A stretch of 64,000 nucleotides of DNA, taken from Cymodocea nodosa. Its lineage: Eukaryota; Streptophyta; Magnoliopsida; Alismatales; Cymodoceaceae. The position numbers and the translations under genes are program-made. The stretch spans positions 17,057,501 to 17,121,500 of the forward strand of contig CM072339.1 in assembly GCA_036874045.1 (NCBI GenBank), written 5' to 3'. The notes beneath the pieces are model-generated. The model did no database searches and was not told where the DNA came from. It saw nothing but the letters and a program-made list of their open reading frames with translations. Positions 45,872 to 58,112 of this stretch are shown here, piece after piece (the first letter of the stretch is position 1; the number at the start of each line of letters is the position of its first letter).

Positions 45872-45911
45872 TACATTGAGGACAATGCAAAATGTAGGTA
45901 TGGGGGGGAGG
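45872..45911 (+). other. Athila polypurine-type motif (internal)
   Basis: ACATTGAGGACAATGCAAAA then TGTAGGTATGGGGGGGAGG, nearly identical to 14381-14413. It lies about 1.3 kb before the LTR, separate from the LTR-adjacent tract at 47230-47252. Confidence 0.65.
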
Positions 45912-46149
45912 TAATTAAAGTAACAACTATGTAAGTTTGTTAATTAAAGAAATTAAAATGGTACTGCAAAGTTGTGGAAATTGAAAATTTTTATGAACTT
46001 GCTGTAACTATCCGATAATTGAGACTGTAAAATTTATATAAACTGCAACTGCTTGAATGTTATATTTAGAAGGCTATATAAGATGCTATAGAATTTACTA
46101 TTTATGCAAATCTAGATATAGTATCTTATGTTTTTTCTAAATTTCATGA

Positions 46150-47130
46150 GTTTAATAGTTTCACGATTTTAAAATGAAATCAGAATGCTTAAAAAAAAAA
46201 AAAAAAAATTTATTTGAAGTCGTAAAGGAGCTGAGATGTGAATTCTAGATTAAATGAAACACATATGATTAAAGATATATTTAATTTAACTGATTAAACT
46301 TGTAGAATGATTTATGTGTAGATCTTATTAAATTATAGAAAAGGTATGAGCTTATTGTTATGAATTCATATTTTCAGTAAATGATAGAAACAGGACTATA
46401 TGAGATTGGTGTTTTACTGCATCTGTATTAATGAAATACGTACATATACAGTATGTGATTAATGTTTTGTGTGTGTATTTTGATTGAAAAAAAAAAAGAA
46501 AGAAAAGAAAAGAGAGAAAATTTTGAGAGTTTGTTGACTTGTTTGATCACGAGCCTTTTGTACTTGAGCAGATAGGTATGTAAGGATTGTTGACCTGAAA
46601 AAGGACTCTTGAAATCTGGCAACCTAAGATCCTGATCAGATCTGGGATTGTTGACTGAAAGCTCGTTACATGGGTACATTAGAAAGCTCTTGTATGATTC
46701 AAGCCTATCAAATTAATTTTTAAAGTACGAAAAAAAAAAGAGAAAAAAAAGAAAGAAAAAAAAATATATACATATACTGTTCTGAAAAGATACAAGTGTT
46801 TTGTGAAATACAGATATCTTATGAATCAAGTATATTTTCTGTTATCTAGAATTGCTGTAATATGAATCTAGAATTGACTTTTGAAGTTGTTTAATAGAGA
46901 TACAATTCTTTATTCTACTTGTCTTAATCATATTGAATTGGATTGTATTTTGATTCATATGTTATTGAAATTTCTTCTAGAAATCTTATTGGAAAATTCA
47001 AGATGGCAAATGATGAAAAGAAAAACAAACGATAATATAATTAACACCTATGTGATGATGATATACTTTGTATGTACTTGACATATATTCTAAGTATATT
47101 TGTAGGTTGATTACTGAAACATACAGAATA
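46150..47130 (+). repeat. conserved 3'-untranslated block of Athila A
   Basis: Homologous to about 62970-63900 (reverse) in Athila H and to 27050-28010 (reverse) in copia D. It includes a poly(A) run (46191-46208) and A/G-rich strings (46485-46520, 46730-46763). Its best-conserved core is about 46525-46695, containing GATAGGTATGTAAGGATTG, which resembles a plant 5' splice site. The antisense strand is open at 46428-46679 (MYPCNELSVNNPRSDQD...). Confidence 0.75.
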
Positions 47131-47229
47131 TATTTTTATGCTAAACAGAAGAAAAAAAGAAAGAAGAAGAATTAATTCTAGCACTTTTAGAAAGACCAAT
47201 TAATTAGATCTTAGTTTGCTAAGGGACTA

Positions 47230-47252
47230 GCAAAATTTAGGTATAGGGGAAG
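47230..47252 (+). other. Element A polypurine tract at the right LTR
   Basis: GCAAAATTTAGGTATAGGGG followed by AAG directly precedes the LTR start TGTTTAGAATG. The H copy (reverse strand, 62922-62945) reads AAATTTAAGTATGGGGGAAG. Confidence 0.8.
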
Positions 47253-49815
47253 TGTTTAGAATGAAAAAGTGCATATTATTAACGGTTAAATGATGGTTAA
47301 TTGTATAATATTTAGTTTATCATATAAGAATTAAGTCATTATGTTATAATTGCACTATTATATGCTTTAATTGAAGAATTTGCTTAATTTTGGGGAATTA
47401 ATGTTAATTTAGTACATTTCTGAATTGTCGGTAAGTTGTAGGCTGTGAAATTCTTAAGTATCCGAATTTTCTGATAATTTGGATAGTTATGTTTAACAGA
47501 CCGAACATGTCGGATAGTTATGTTTAAATTGCCGAGCAGTTATGTTTTGAAAGTTTCCTGAAGTTAATAACTAGTCGTTTCGTTGCATTAATTTCTCATT
47601 TAGCTAAACGTTAAGTTAACGTGTGTTTTTATTGAAAAGCATGATATGTTTTAAAGTTATATCTTCTGTATCATGAACAGCGCACGTTTTGATAACTCGT
47701 TAAGTTAGTGAGTAAAAGAAGAGACGAACTCGTTAAGTTAATGTTATACACGTGGTGAAATTATAAGTTACGAATGTTGTATTGTATCACGCGAGGTGCA
47801 CATGTTTAACTCGTTAAGTTAACATAACTAAACACGTTGAGTTGCTATATTGAACACTAAGGCAACGCGTTAGGTTAGCGTTATAAACTTAAGTTGTTAT
47901 TTTTGCACGTGGTAAAATTCTTATTATAAAAACATTTGTTTATTACTGAATCGGTGAATTATCTATAACTATCCGAAATTGTAGCTAGGAATCGGACAGT
48001 TATATGTATAACTCTCCGAAATCTCTTTTTATTTATAAAATAGCTAAGGACACGTGTCATGTTCTGGTAAAGTGACTTAAGTGGATTTTCGGTGAGTTAG
48101 CTGTAACTATCCGAAATGCATCTGAGCATCGGATAGTTAGACTTGTAACTCTTCGAAATGTTATTTTATGATTAAAATGCTGCCGACACATGTCGATATC
48201 TGGTAGATTTACTTAAGTTATATATCGGTAAGTTAGCTGTAACTATTCGAAATGCATTTGAGCATTGGATAGTTAAGTCTATAACTATCCGAAATGCATC
48301 TGAGCATTTGATAGTTAAGTTTATAAGTATCTGAAATGCACCTAAGCATCAGATAGTTAAGTTTATGCATGTGTTTTATAGTTAAATCAACAAAGAAACT
48401 CCGTTGAGTTATCTGTAACTCCACGGACTATTTATTTTCTAATATGCCACTGTAGCGGTTGCAGAAACAGGACAGTTGGAAGAAAAACCACGATTGCATG
48501 TATTGCGTAGGGAGAAGAAATCATCGCCGTTGATATGAATGAAGGAAATACAGCCGACCATTCAAGCAGAAGCAGTTACTACTAAAGAAATATAAAAGAA
48601 AAGAAGAAAAAGAAGAAAGGGTGTGATCGATGGACGGCGAGTGTATACAGAGGAGGAGCACTGAGCTTTCTGTAGACAATATCAACGATTCTTCGAAGTA
48701 TCACACCAACCATTGTTACCACCACCATAATCACCAACCATCAGAGGTCTGTGAGAATACTTTCTTGATTTCGGGTCGATTTCGAGCCAAGTACAGTGTC
48801 TAACAACCACTATGAGGAGTGATCACGCCGTAGGAAGGGAAGCCATTTTCACTAAGCGCTGACTCATATTTCAGGAGATCGTAAAGCTTTTAGCCTTAGC
48901 TTCGGGTTGATGCCTATATGCTGAAGAGAAGATTATCTTGCAATTTTGGACTCGCGATTCTATAGGGAGAGGAGACAAAATTATAAGTGGTTTAATTTTC
49001 AGTGGTGTAATCACGTTGCAAGTAGTGTCGGAAGTATTTACTATCGAGTGAGATTACTTTACATTTCACCTTTCGCCCATTTCCATGTTCATATTAAAAC
49101 AAAAATACCAAAAACAATTTATCTATGTTTGTATGTTGTATTTGAGTGTTGTATTGTTTGTGTTATATCGTGATTAATGTTATCTTTGTTAGTGTTGTGA
49201 TTGTTTTATGTTGTTTTAGTTTTACAGTTTACTAAAATTGGTTCGTTCAAAAGACTTCAAGATTTTAATGGTTACTATTTGAATTATCTAAATGTTAGTA
49301 TTGCTTAATGATAAATCCAATGTTAACTAACATTAAAGAGCTTAATTGATGTTATTTACAATCTGTGGAATCGCCTAATGGTTGGCCAAATTCCTTTGTA
49401 AATAGCAATATTAAAAAGAAAAGACAGGCTTGTGGAGTTAACTTAAGTCCACAAGGTTAGTCCGTTGAGTTAGCCATAACTCAACAAACTTTGTCCGTTG
49501 AGTTAACTATAATTCAATGGAGAGCTTATTGAATATATAAATTTGATTGTTAACAAACGAATAGTTCTCAAATTCCCTGTGGGATCGACCTGTACTTGCA
49601 TACTGATACAATAGATACTGTGCACTTGCAGTTAAAGTACAAATTGGACTTAATATCTAAATTGTATTAAAGGTTGTTTGTTTACTTCTAAAAGAAAGAA
49701 TAGGCATAAAGATAAATTAACTCAGTAAAAACAGAAGTAACAAATCTAAGTTTTTCTGGTACGTTATTGGAGATCTAACCAGATATTCTGGTGTCGTGCT
49801 GGGAAAACACAAACA
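47253..49815 (+). repeat. Element A right LTR
   Basis: Starts TGTTTAGAATGAAAAAGTGC and ends GGGAAAACACAAACA, directly before the duplication GTGCC. It contains the copia-shared block (about 47559-47960), a TCGGATAGTTA array (47948-48425), a GC-richer leader-like part (about 48500-48960), CCTGTGGGATCGACC near 49576 and a late array of CCGTTGAGTTA units (49436-49530). The H LTR (60960-62921) is homologous on the other strand. A primer-site-like string (49789-49803) lies near the end. Confidence 0.88.
49789..49803 (+). other. primer-binding-site-like string near the end of the element A right repeat
   Basis: TGGTGTCGTGCTGGG resembles the TGGCGCCGTTGCCGGGG primer site that Athila-group elements carry just after their 5' LTR. 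Here it lies inside the target duplication at the right end, where no primer site is expected. Confidence 0.5.
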
Positions 49816-49820
49816 GTGCC

Positions 49821-50400
49821 TATTTCAGACCATACAATGCTTTGTTTAGTTTGTAGACATGATCTAAATTGACTTCATCTTCAAATTTGAGGGGTTGCTT
49901 GACAAATACTTCTTCTTGTATTTCTCCATTCAAAAAGGCACTTTTTACATCCATTTGAAACAATTTTATCCTCATACTACTTGCAAAAGCAAGCAACATT
50001 CTGATAGCTTCAATTCTAGCTATAGGTGCAAAATTTTCTTCATAATCAATGCCTTTTTGTTGATTATATCCTTGTGCAACTAGTCGAGCATTATTCCTGA
50101 GTATGTTTCCTTCTTCATCTAATTTATTTCTGAAAATCCATTTAGTCCCAATGATGGATTTTCCTACAGGTTTCTTCACTAATTCCTAGACATTATTTTT
50201 TTGGAACTGATTTAATTCTTCCTGCATAGCCATTGTCTAGTAAATATCCTTACAAGCTTCAACTACTGATTTTGGCTCAATTCTGACACAAATGCACAAT
50301 AATTGCAAATATCTTGTGTTTTGCTTCTAGTCTGTACCCCTTTGGTTATATTTTCAATTATTTATTCCATGGGATGGTCTGGTTTGAATTTTCAACTATT
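49821..50400 (-). pseudogene. Element C reverse transcriptase, first part
   Basis: Minus-strand motifs: SIIGTKWIFRNKLDEEGN near 50155, NNARLVAQGYNQQKGIDYEE near 50090, MLLAFASSM, LFQMDVKSAFLNGEI near 49955 and YKLNKALYGLK at 49825. The rest of the domain lies beyond Athila A at 35487-35673. Copia type, broken. Confidence 0.88.
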
Positions 50401-51800
50401 TTGATTCTGATTTGATGCTTGGGATCCGAGATTTTGCTTGTAGTTATCTTTTTCATAATTTTCATTTTTACTCTCACTATCAATCTTCAAATTTCTAGGA
50501 TTCTATATCAAATCTTCATCAAACTGAACATTTATACTTTCCTCTACTCTTCTGTCTTTAGCAATATACTCTGTAAGCTTTGCTTCTAGATGAGTATCCA
50601 ACTAGTATGGCAGGTTCAAATTTTGAATCAAACTTGTCTTTAACATATCTAGTGTTTAAGACAAAATATTTGCATCCGAATGTCTTAAAATATCCAATAT
50701 TTGGAGTCTTATCAAACCAGAGTTCAAATGATGTCTTATTCTACATAGATCTGATATGAGTTCTATTGGAGATGTGACAAGCTATACCAATAGCTTCAGC
50801 CCAAAGGGACTTTGGTAGATCAGTGGTATTCAACATAGTTCTAGCCATTTCTTATAATGTTCTATTCTTTCTTTCCACAACTTTATTTTGGGTTGGAGTT
50901 CTAGGACAAGAGAATTCATGTAAGATTCCAAAAGTATTGCAAAGATTTTCGAATTCATAATTTTCAAATTCTCCTCTATGATCACTTTTGATTTTCTTCA
51001 CTATCAGTTCCTTCTGATTTTGAACTCTTATGTAGAAATTTCTAAACTCATAGCATGTCTCATTTTTATGTGTCAAAAATATTACCCAAGTTAATCTAGA
51101 AAAATCATCTACAATAACAAGAGTATATTTTCGACTCTCAAGACTTGATATTTGAGTTGGGCCAAAAAGATCTAGATGTAAAAGTTCTAGTGCCTTTTTG
51201 GTGGTAAAATCATTTTTGCTATGTAAAGAAGTTCTCTTTTACTTGACTAACATACAATCACTACACAGCTTGTCTTTCTTAAATTCAAGTTTAGGCAGTC
51301 CCTGACTAGATCATTCTTGGATAACTTTCTGAGAATCTTCATACTAATATGACCAAGTCTTTTATGCCACAACCAATCATCTTCACTAGATGCTACCAAA
51401 CAGGAATTATTTGCAGAATTTTCACATGGAAAGTTTAGTGTATATATTGAATAATTTCTAAAACTAGTAATTTTTATTTCATTTGTAGCTTGATCAGTGA
51501 TGTAACAATTTTCAACAGTAAATGAAACATTATAACCTTTATCACACAATTGTCCTACACTTAATAAGTTTTGTTTTAGTCCATTAACATGCAAGACATT
51601 CTCAATTCTACCATTTTCAGATGTTATATTTCCTATTGCAATAATTTTACATTTTTCGTTATTACCAAAATTAACAGATCCTAAACTTAAGTTTTTAACT
51701 AAATCAAAAAACCTTTTCTTACCTGTCATATGCTTTGAGCATCCACTATCTACAATCCATTTTGTTGTACGTGCTTGAAGCTCATTGTTATCCTACAATT
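50401..51800 (-). pseudogene. Element C protease end, GAG-pre-integrase and integrase
   Basis: Protease active-site region (WIVDSGCSKHMTG) near 51725-51765, GAG-pre-integrase (VLHVNGLKQNLLSVGQLCDK near 51580), zinc-binding start (DWLWHKRLGHISMKIL near 51350) and integrase core with LHEFSCPRTPTQNKVVERKN near 50895. Copia order. The wording differs from the D family, so C is a separate family. Broken fossil. Confidence 0.85.
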
Positions 51801-53390
51801 TATACTAAAATTAAGGCTTTTGGTACCTAAATCTTCTTGGGTCCAATAGAGTTAGTCCTTAAAACATTAAATTTATTGCTTCTTGGTAGCCACATATGAC
51901 CCGATCTTCTTCAAATAGAAAAAACAGTGGTGCCATCTCTATATGATCGAATCATGCCACCACAATAAGGTATTTCTTGTGGTGTAGCATACCCTAGGCT
52001 AAATTTAATTCCATTTGGTCGTTGAGATCCTATAATTTTATCTAGCCCTTTTTGACCTTATGTAAATTTGCAAATAGTACTTTTTAGATAAGAGATTTCA
52101 GTTAATAAATTTTTATTTTCTTCGCTTATCCCATAGTTATCACAGCTATATTTATCCATGTTAGTTTTCAAATTTCTATTTTCAACTATAGATTTTTCTA
52201 ACTCAACAAAAGAATCTTCTAAACAATTATTCAAACTTTTAATCTCTTTCTTATATTCTCTACATTTAACATATAGACTATCTACTATACATAGAAGACT
52301 ATTTACATCTAAATCATCATGCTCATTTTTTGAACAATAAAGAGAAGTGGAGCATACCTCTTGTGCTGCAAAGCACATATTGGCTGTAGCTTCATTTGCA
52401 AAATCTGAAGAACTGTTTGAGGAGCTACTATCATCCCAAGTAGCTTTAAGAGCCATTTTCTTTTTGTTCTTCCATCTTTTCTTCTTATCCATCTGATCTT
52501 CTTTTGTCTGTAATGGACAAAAGGTTTGTATATGCCCTTGCATTTTGCATTTAAAGCATGTAGGGATTGTTCTTTTGAAGGAGCTGGTCTTATTGTTTTT
52601 CTTTAAGAATTTTCTGAAATTCTTTGCCAATAGTATAATCTCATCATTATCCAAGCTCACAACTTCTTCTGTTGAAGGAAATGCAACTTCCTTTTTCTTC
52701 TCAACTTTCTTTTCAACAGTTCCCTCCTATTCCTTTCAGTCTTTTATTTGAACTTCATAGGCCAGTAGATTGCCCAATAGCTCTTCAATAGTGTAGTTGT
52801 TGAGATCTTTGGAGTCTTGAATGGAGGTGGATTTTTGTTTCCACTCAATAGTTAAATTTCTAAAAATCTTTTGTACACCTGTTCACATGAAGAGAATTCC
52901 TTTCCCAAGCCTTTAAGACTGTTAATAATCTTTGTAAATCTTGAAAACATTTCAGTTATGCTTTCATTATCATTCATTTTAAATAATTCTAGTTTTTTTA
53001 ACTGAATGCTGATTTTTGTGTCCTTTACTTGGCTTGTACCTTCGTGTGTAACTTGAAGGATTTTCCAAGCTTCATGTGTAGATTTACATGTAGAAACTTT
53101 ATTATATTGTTTAGCTGTTAATGCACAGTATATAACATTCAGCCCTCGAGCATCTAACTAGATGATTCTCTCATCCTCCTTAGTCCAATCCATAACATTA
53201 CTAGTAGGAAGTGTAATTCCAAGAACAACAATCTTCTAGAGTTTTACATCAGAACTCTTGAGAAAACACTCCATTCTATTCTTCCAATAATTATAGTTGG
53301 AACCATCGAATAGAGGAGGTCTGTGGATGTTTTGCCCCTCAACAAATTATGTCATAATCTAGATGGTTAAATCTTTAAATGGATTAACCA
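51801..53390 (-). pseudogene. Element C gag
   Basis: A CX2CX4HX4C zinc knuckle (CFKCKMQGHIQTFC) lies near 52515-52560. A gag core to the right of it encodes, in decayed form, the pattern of copia Gag (about 52860-53380). Left of the knuckle is a Ser/Asn-rich and coiled-coil-type segment (YVKCREYKKEIKSLNNCLED near 52250). The gene starts near the primer site at 53391. Broken in several places. Confidence 0.82.
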
Positions 53391-53403
53391 GGCTCTGATA
53401 CCA
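53391..53403 (-). other. Element C primer-binding site
   Basis: Minus-strand TGGTATCAGAGCC, the copia initiator-tRNA-Met primer site, two bases inside the LTR. Confidence 0.95.
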
Positions 53404-53405
53404 AT

Positions 53406-54842
53406 TGTTAAGATCAATAGGCTCACTAGAGGGGGGGTGAATGGTGTGTGTGAATTTGACTTCTTTTAGAACTTAATTTGTTGATTCAATTTATCTGTGA
53501 GCTAAATTAATCGATATGCATGCAAAACAGTAAATAGTAAAGAACATAAGAAGATTTTTAGGTGGTTCACCAACTTGGCTAGTCCACCCCCAAGATTCAC
53601 TTAGGCTTCACTAAGTATATAAATACTTACAACACTTGCTTTTAGGTTGAAGCAAGAACCAACACTTGAGCTTTCAGGTTGAAGCTTAGCAACCAACCTT
53701 TCTTTGAGCTTTCAGGTACAAGCTCTTAACCAACAGAGAGTTTTCAGGTAGAAACTCACGAACCAACACTTTGAACTTTGAACTTTGAAGCAGAGTTTGA
53801 GTGCAGGGAGCTTTTGTGTTGTAGTGAACTTGAGAATATTTCTATATTTTGTAGGCTTGAGCGTGTTGTTGGAATTTTTGAGTAGCTCACAATATTTTCT
53901 GATCGTTGTTTCAATCTTCTCTTTACTTCTCATATTTATACCAAGAGGTATAACGATCATATTCGATTCTAACAGATGTTTTCTATTGTTCTTACTATGT
54001 AGTCAGTCCCAAAAATAGTAAGTTACCATTCTGTATATTGTCCAGATTGTAACCTTTCGATTCCTTTGATTTTTGGATGGTTAGCTCTGTAATTCTCCGA
54101 AGAACAGTCGTAACTCACCGAAAATCCACTTAAGTTCTTTTGTCTGTTTCACGTGGGAGTTTTAAGTCATACACGTGATGAGTCTTAAGTTCGAATGGTT
54201 ATAACTGTCAACTTACTGAAACTTTTTTGCTTTCAGATAGTTAGCTACAGTAACCTTTCGATTCTTTTTAAGCTTTTGACTGCTATCTTCTTATTTCTAC
54301 ATGTGCATAATAGAGTGACTTAAGTTTCGAATAGTTAAATCTGTATCCTTCCGAAACCTCTTATTTTTCAGATAGTTAGCTTTCTAACTTTCTGAAAAAT
54401 CCTTTTAAGCTTCTGTTCTGGATTTTTGCACAAGGGAAATTTACTGACTTAAGTTTTAGATAGTTAGCTTTCCTAACTTTCTGATTTCCTTGAACATCTG
54501 GATAGTTATCGCCTTAACTTTCCAATCATTCACCCAGCTATCTTAAAAACTCTCTAAAGTCCTTGTATTTTCGAATAGTTATTTTTCTAATTGTTTGATG
54601 GTGTTTCTGTTGCTTAAACTGATTCATCGGATACTTAAGCCTATAATTCACCGAAGATTTATTTCTTCCAGATACTTAAGCCTGATAACCTTCTAATTTC
54701 CTATTTATCTCTTGCAGTAATTTTTGAACTATTTGTATTGACTTATCTGCCTTCTAAGCTTTTACTAAACTATCTTAACTGTGAAATACAATTTGTTTCC
54801 TCACACAAGTTTTTGCATTATCAAAATACAAGGGTCCTAACA
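53406..54842 (-). repeat. Element C 5' LTR
   Basis: 1437 bp, TGTTAAGATC...GGGTCCTAACA. Pair of 17136-18569 and homologue of the solo LTR at 11270-13057. Array of inverted repeats at about 54055-54690. Right flank TGTTC (54843-54847). Confidence 0.93.
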
Positions 54843-54975
54843 TGTTCTACCTTCCTTGTTTTTAAACAAAAATTAATATTTGAGCATACATTTAACTTTG
54901 TTGATTTTAGGCTCAAGTTGTTTTCGAAAGTTTTAAACTATTTAAAATCTTATAGGTTGAAAAATCTAAGGTAAT

Positions 54976-57240
54976 ATGGCTATTGGAAATGGTAATTTTT
55001 CTTTATATGAAGGCTAGAATCTTAACCGTCCTCCTTTATTTGATGGAATACATTTTGAATATTGGAAATATAGGATGACAATCTTTCTTTAAAGTATAGA
55101 TCTCAAGTTGTGGTTCATGATTTCTAAACCATATAATCCGTTAACTACTCCTTATAATACTTGGATAGTTACTAAAAAAGAAAATGAAACTCTAAATGCA
55201 AAAAACTTAAATATCTTATTTTGTGCATTGAGTTATGAACAGTTTAGTAAAGTGTTGGCATATAAATCTGCTTATGAGGTGTGGCATGCATTAGAAGTTT
55301 CATATGAAGGTACTTCTCAAGTTAAAGAGACTAAGATTAATATGTTAATTCATAAGTATGAACTCTTTAAGATGTATGAAGATGAAAGTATTTCTGAGAT
55401 GTTTTTCAGATTCCTAGATATCATAAATTCTTTAAAATGCTTAGGAAAGAATTTTGAACAAAAGGATTTAGTGAGAAAAATTCTCAAATCCCTAAGTTCT
55501 AAAAGGTCTTAGAAAGTGACATCAATTGAGGAATCATGAGACATAAATGTTTATACTATAAATGAACTTATAGGAAATTTAACTGCTTATGAAGTTCAAC
55601 TAAATGATTCACTAGGTCACAACAAATTAAAAATGAAGAAAGAAATAGCTTTTGAAATTAATTCAGATTCTGAAATATCTACTGATTCTAACGAGGATTT
55701 GATTTTGCTGACTAAGAAATTCAAGAAAACATGGAAAGCTAGGAAACAGCAAAGGAATAGAAATGACAAACCCTTAATGTTAAAGTTACTGAATAAAAAG
55801 AATTCTTCATCTAGAAAGTATGTGTGTTACAACCTAGATATCTTTCTCTAGATTGTCCTATAAGGAAAAATAAAAAGCAAAGTAGGACAAATAAGAAGAA
55901 GAAGGCTCAAAAAACTTAGAAAAAGTTTTACAAGGAAAAGACTTTGAAAGTCACTTGGGATGACATGTCAGAAGAGTCTGGATCTAAGGAATCGTCATCA
56001 AAATCTTCATATTTAGAAGAAGAACAAGAGTTAGAAGATGTTGCTCATGTGTGCTTCATGGCAAATGAGTCTGAGATAATATTTGATCCTGAAAGTCATT
56101 CAGATTTTAACTTTGATGAATTATTATGTGCTTATCATATATTATTACAAAAACTTAAAGCTTGAAAACTAGAAAATAAGAATATTAGAAACTCTTTGTC
56201 CATTATGGAAGAAGAAAATTGTTTCCTATCTATTACTTTAGAAAAGTTTAAATGTGATAATGAAAATCATGCTATAGATTTGCATAAATTTAGATTTAAT
56301 GAATGTGTCTTGCATGAACAAATATAAAATATAAATGCTGAAAAATTAAAAATAGAATCTAAAAATAAAAAGTTGAGAAATAACATAAATGATCTTGAGT
56401 TAGAGATTGATAAATTAAAAATGAGAGAGCTAGATTTAAATTCCACCATTGAGAAATAGAATTTAAGTCAAACTAAGTTAGACAAGTTAACTAGTACCCC
56501 TGCGATGTCATATAAATTTGGCTTAGGATTTGATTATCCTAAATATCCTAAATCTCAAGGCAACAAAGGATTTATTAGTTGCAGTTCAAGTAAATCTAAG
56601 ACTAAAATTCCTTTTATTATGAAACAAGGTAATAAATATGTAGTAGGTACTTCAAGGGATGAGTCATGCAGTAATAATATAAACTAATGTGATTTATCTA
56701 AATGTACTTCTAACATGAATATCAATGTTTCTAAAACTCTTGTTTCTTATTCTGGAAATTCAGTTACTAATGTTTCTAAAATTTCAAACAATTGTAGTAA
56801 ACTGGAAATTTAGAAACCTGAGCATGAAATTCAAAACATTGGTATTAGACCAATTACTAGTTTTGCATGTTCTTTATCTGAAAATTCATGTATAGAAAAG
56901 GATTTTGTATGTACTAAAAATTTAAATACAAGTACAAAATCTTAGTACGATCTTATTGAAATGTATGAGCATGACCAAAATAAATTAACATCTGATAAAA
57001 ATCAATTTGGTCTTGGTTATATTACATCTGGAAATAAAAAGAATATTAATAAGAGCAATAATTCTATAAGTATGAAGCTAATGATAAATCAGTAGTACTT
57101 ACAACTAATAAGAATATAAATGATAATGTTAGACTATTTTTAAACAAAAAGAAGAAATATGCTTTAATGAACTTGGTCCTCAAAGACATTGGGTACCAAG
57201 AAACAGTTCTTCTTCTTAACTTGTTTTGTAGGAGAAAACA
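54976..57240 (+). pseudogene. D1 gag and linker
   Basis: The ATG at 54976 (MAIGNGNFSLYEG) is followed by the core LSYEQFSKVLAYKSAYEVWH near 55235, TSQVKETKINMLIHKYELF near 55315 and NSLKCLGKNFEQKDLVRKIL near 55430. A decayed knuckle (KYVCYN) lies near 55820. An acidic coiled-coil-type segment (55944-56460) and a linker with MSYKFGLGFDYPKYPKS (56505) follow. Homologous throughout to element D gag (31301-33534). Broken in many places. Confidence 0.85.
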
Positions 57241-58112
57241 ACATCAAAATGGATTTTGGATAGTGGAGCATCAAGTCACATGACCGAACAGAAAAGCCTA
57301 CTAAAAAATTTTACAAATACCAAGAAAGAAAGTGTAATATTTGGCAATAGAAGCAAAGATAAAATCATAGGTATGGGCAATGTTCAAATAACTCCTACTT
57401 GTATTATTTGAAATGTACTGTATATAGAAAACCTAGGATTTAATTTGCTAAGTGTTATAAAATTAATTGATAATGGATACTATGTATTGTTTGAAGATAA
57501 TATATGCAAAATTATTGATAAAATTACAGATGAACTTAAGTTTATTGCTAAAAGAAAAGGTTCTGTATGTATTTTATCTTTACCTTCTAGTGCAGTTGAT
57601 TTAAATTCATGTTTACTAGTTGAAACTAGTGATGCATATCTTTGGCATAGAAGGATCGGGCATATAAATATGAAACTATTGCATAAATTATCTAGAAAAA
57701 ATTTAGTGAGAGGTTTACCAAAGATTAAATACTTAAAGGATTTCATGTGTGATATATGTGCGTTAGGTAAACTTCATAAAAACTCTTTTAAATCCAAAAA
57801 TGATATATCAAGCAAGAGAGTATTAGAACTTATACATATGGATCTATTTGGACCAACAAGAATCATGAGTCTTGGTGGTAAACAGTATATATTAGTTTTA
57901 GTAGATGACTTCTCTAGATACACTTGGGTATATTTTCTAGCAACTAAGATAGAAGTTTTTGAAACGTTTAAAATGTATTGCAATCTTATTCAAAATGAAT
58001 AAAGTGTCTCTATTTAAAAACTTAGGAGTGATCATGGTACTAAATTTGAAAATGATCAAATGGATAATTATTGTAAAGATCATGACATTAATCATAGATA
58101 TTCTTTTCCTAG
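57241..58112 (+). pseudogene. D1 protease end and integrase N-terminal half
   Basis: Protease motif WILDSGASSHMTEQ near 57256, GAG-pre-integrase (NLLSVIKLIDNGYYVLFEDN near 57445), zinc-binding region (YLWHRRIGHINMKLLHKL near 57640, then CDICALGKLHKNSF) and integrase core (LIHMDLFGPTRIMSLGGKQY near 57830). The coding match stops near 58112, where solo LTR F2 is inserted, and resumes near 60166. Confidence 0.9.

Larger units (their letters stand above)
35679..49815 (+). mobile_element. Element A: Athila (Ty3/gypsy) with accessory ORF, inserted in element C reverse transcriptase
   Basis: It is bounded by a perfect 5-bp duplication GTGCC (35674-35678, 49816-49820) and by TGTTTAGAATG...ACACAAACA. 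Order on the plus strand: left LTR (incomplete), gag remnant, protease, reverse transcriptase, RNase H, integrase, inverted-repeat array, TATA box, accessory ORF, second array, gag-like fragment, polypurine-type motif, conserved 3' block, polypurine tract, right LTR. Pol wording ([38 protein letters not shown]) is Athila. Pol is largely open, gag is not. Overall about ten breaks, and the left end is incomplete. By-eye LTR identity is about 94% where both are present. Confidence 0.92.
17136..54842 (-). mobile_element. Element C: copia (Sirevirus-like), minus strand, hosting three younger insertions
   Basis: LTRs at 17136-18569 and 53406-54842 have ends of the form TGTTAGGA...TCCTAACA and are flanked by the perfect duplication TGTTC (17131-17135, 54843-54847). 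Parts on the minus strand from the right: 5' LTR, primer site, gag, protease, integrase, first part of reverse transcriptase (49821-50185), rest of reverse transcriptase (35487-35673), RNase H (20583-21010), non-coding 3' part, polypurine tract and 3' LTR. It is interrupted by Athila A, a D-family element and solo LTR D2. It is a fossil with ten or more breaks. By-eye LTR identity is about 94%. Confidence 0.88.

Noticed and set aside
46428-46679. Conserved antisense frame (also 63490-63720 and 27525-27698) as a real protein gene
   Set aside because: Silent and replacement differences among copies are about equal in number, so the conservation seems nucleotide-level. Kept as a finding about the conserved core, not as a gene.
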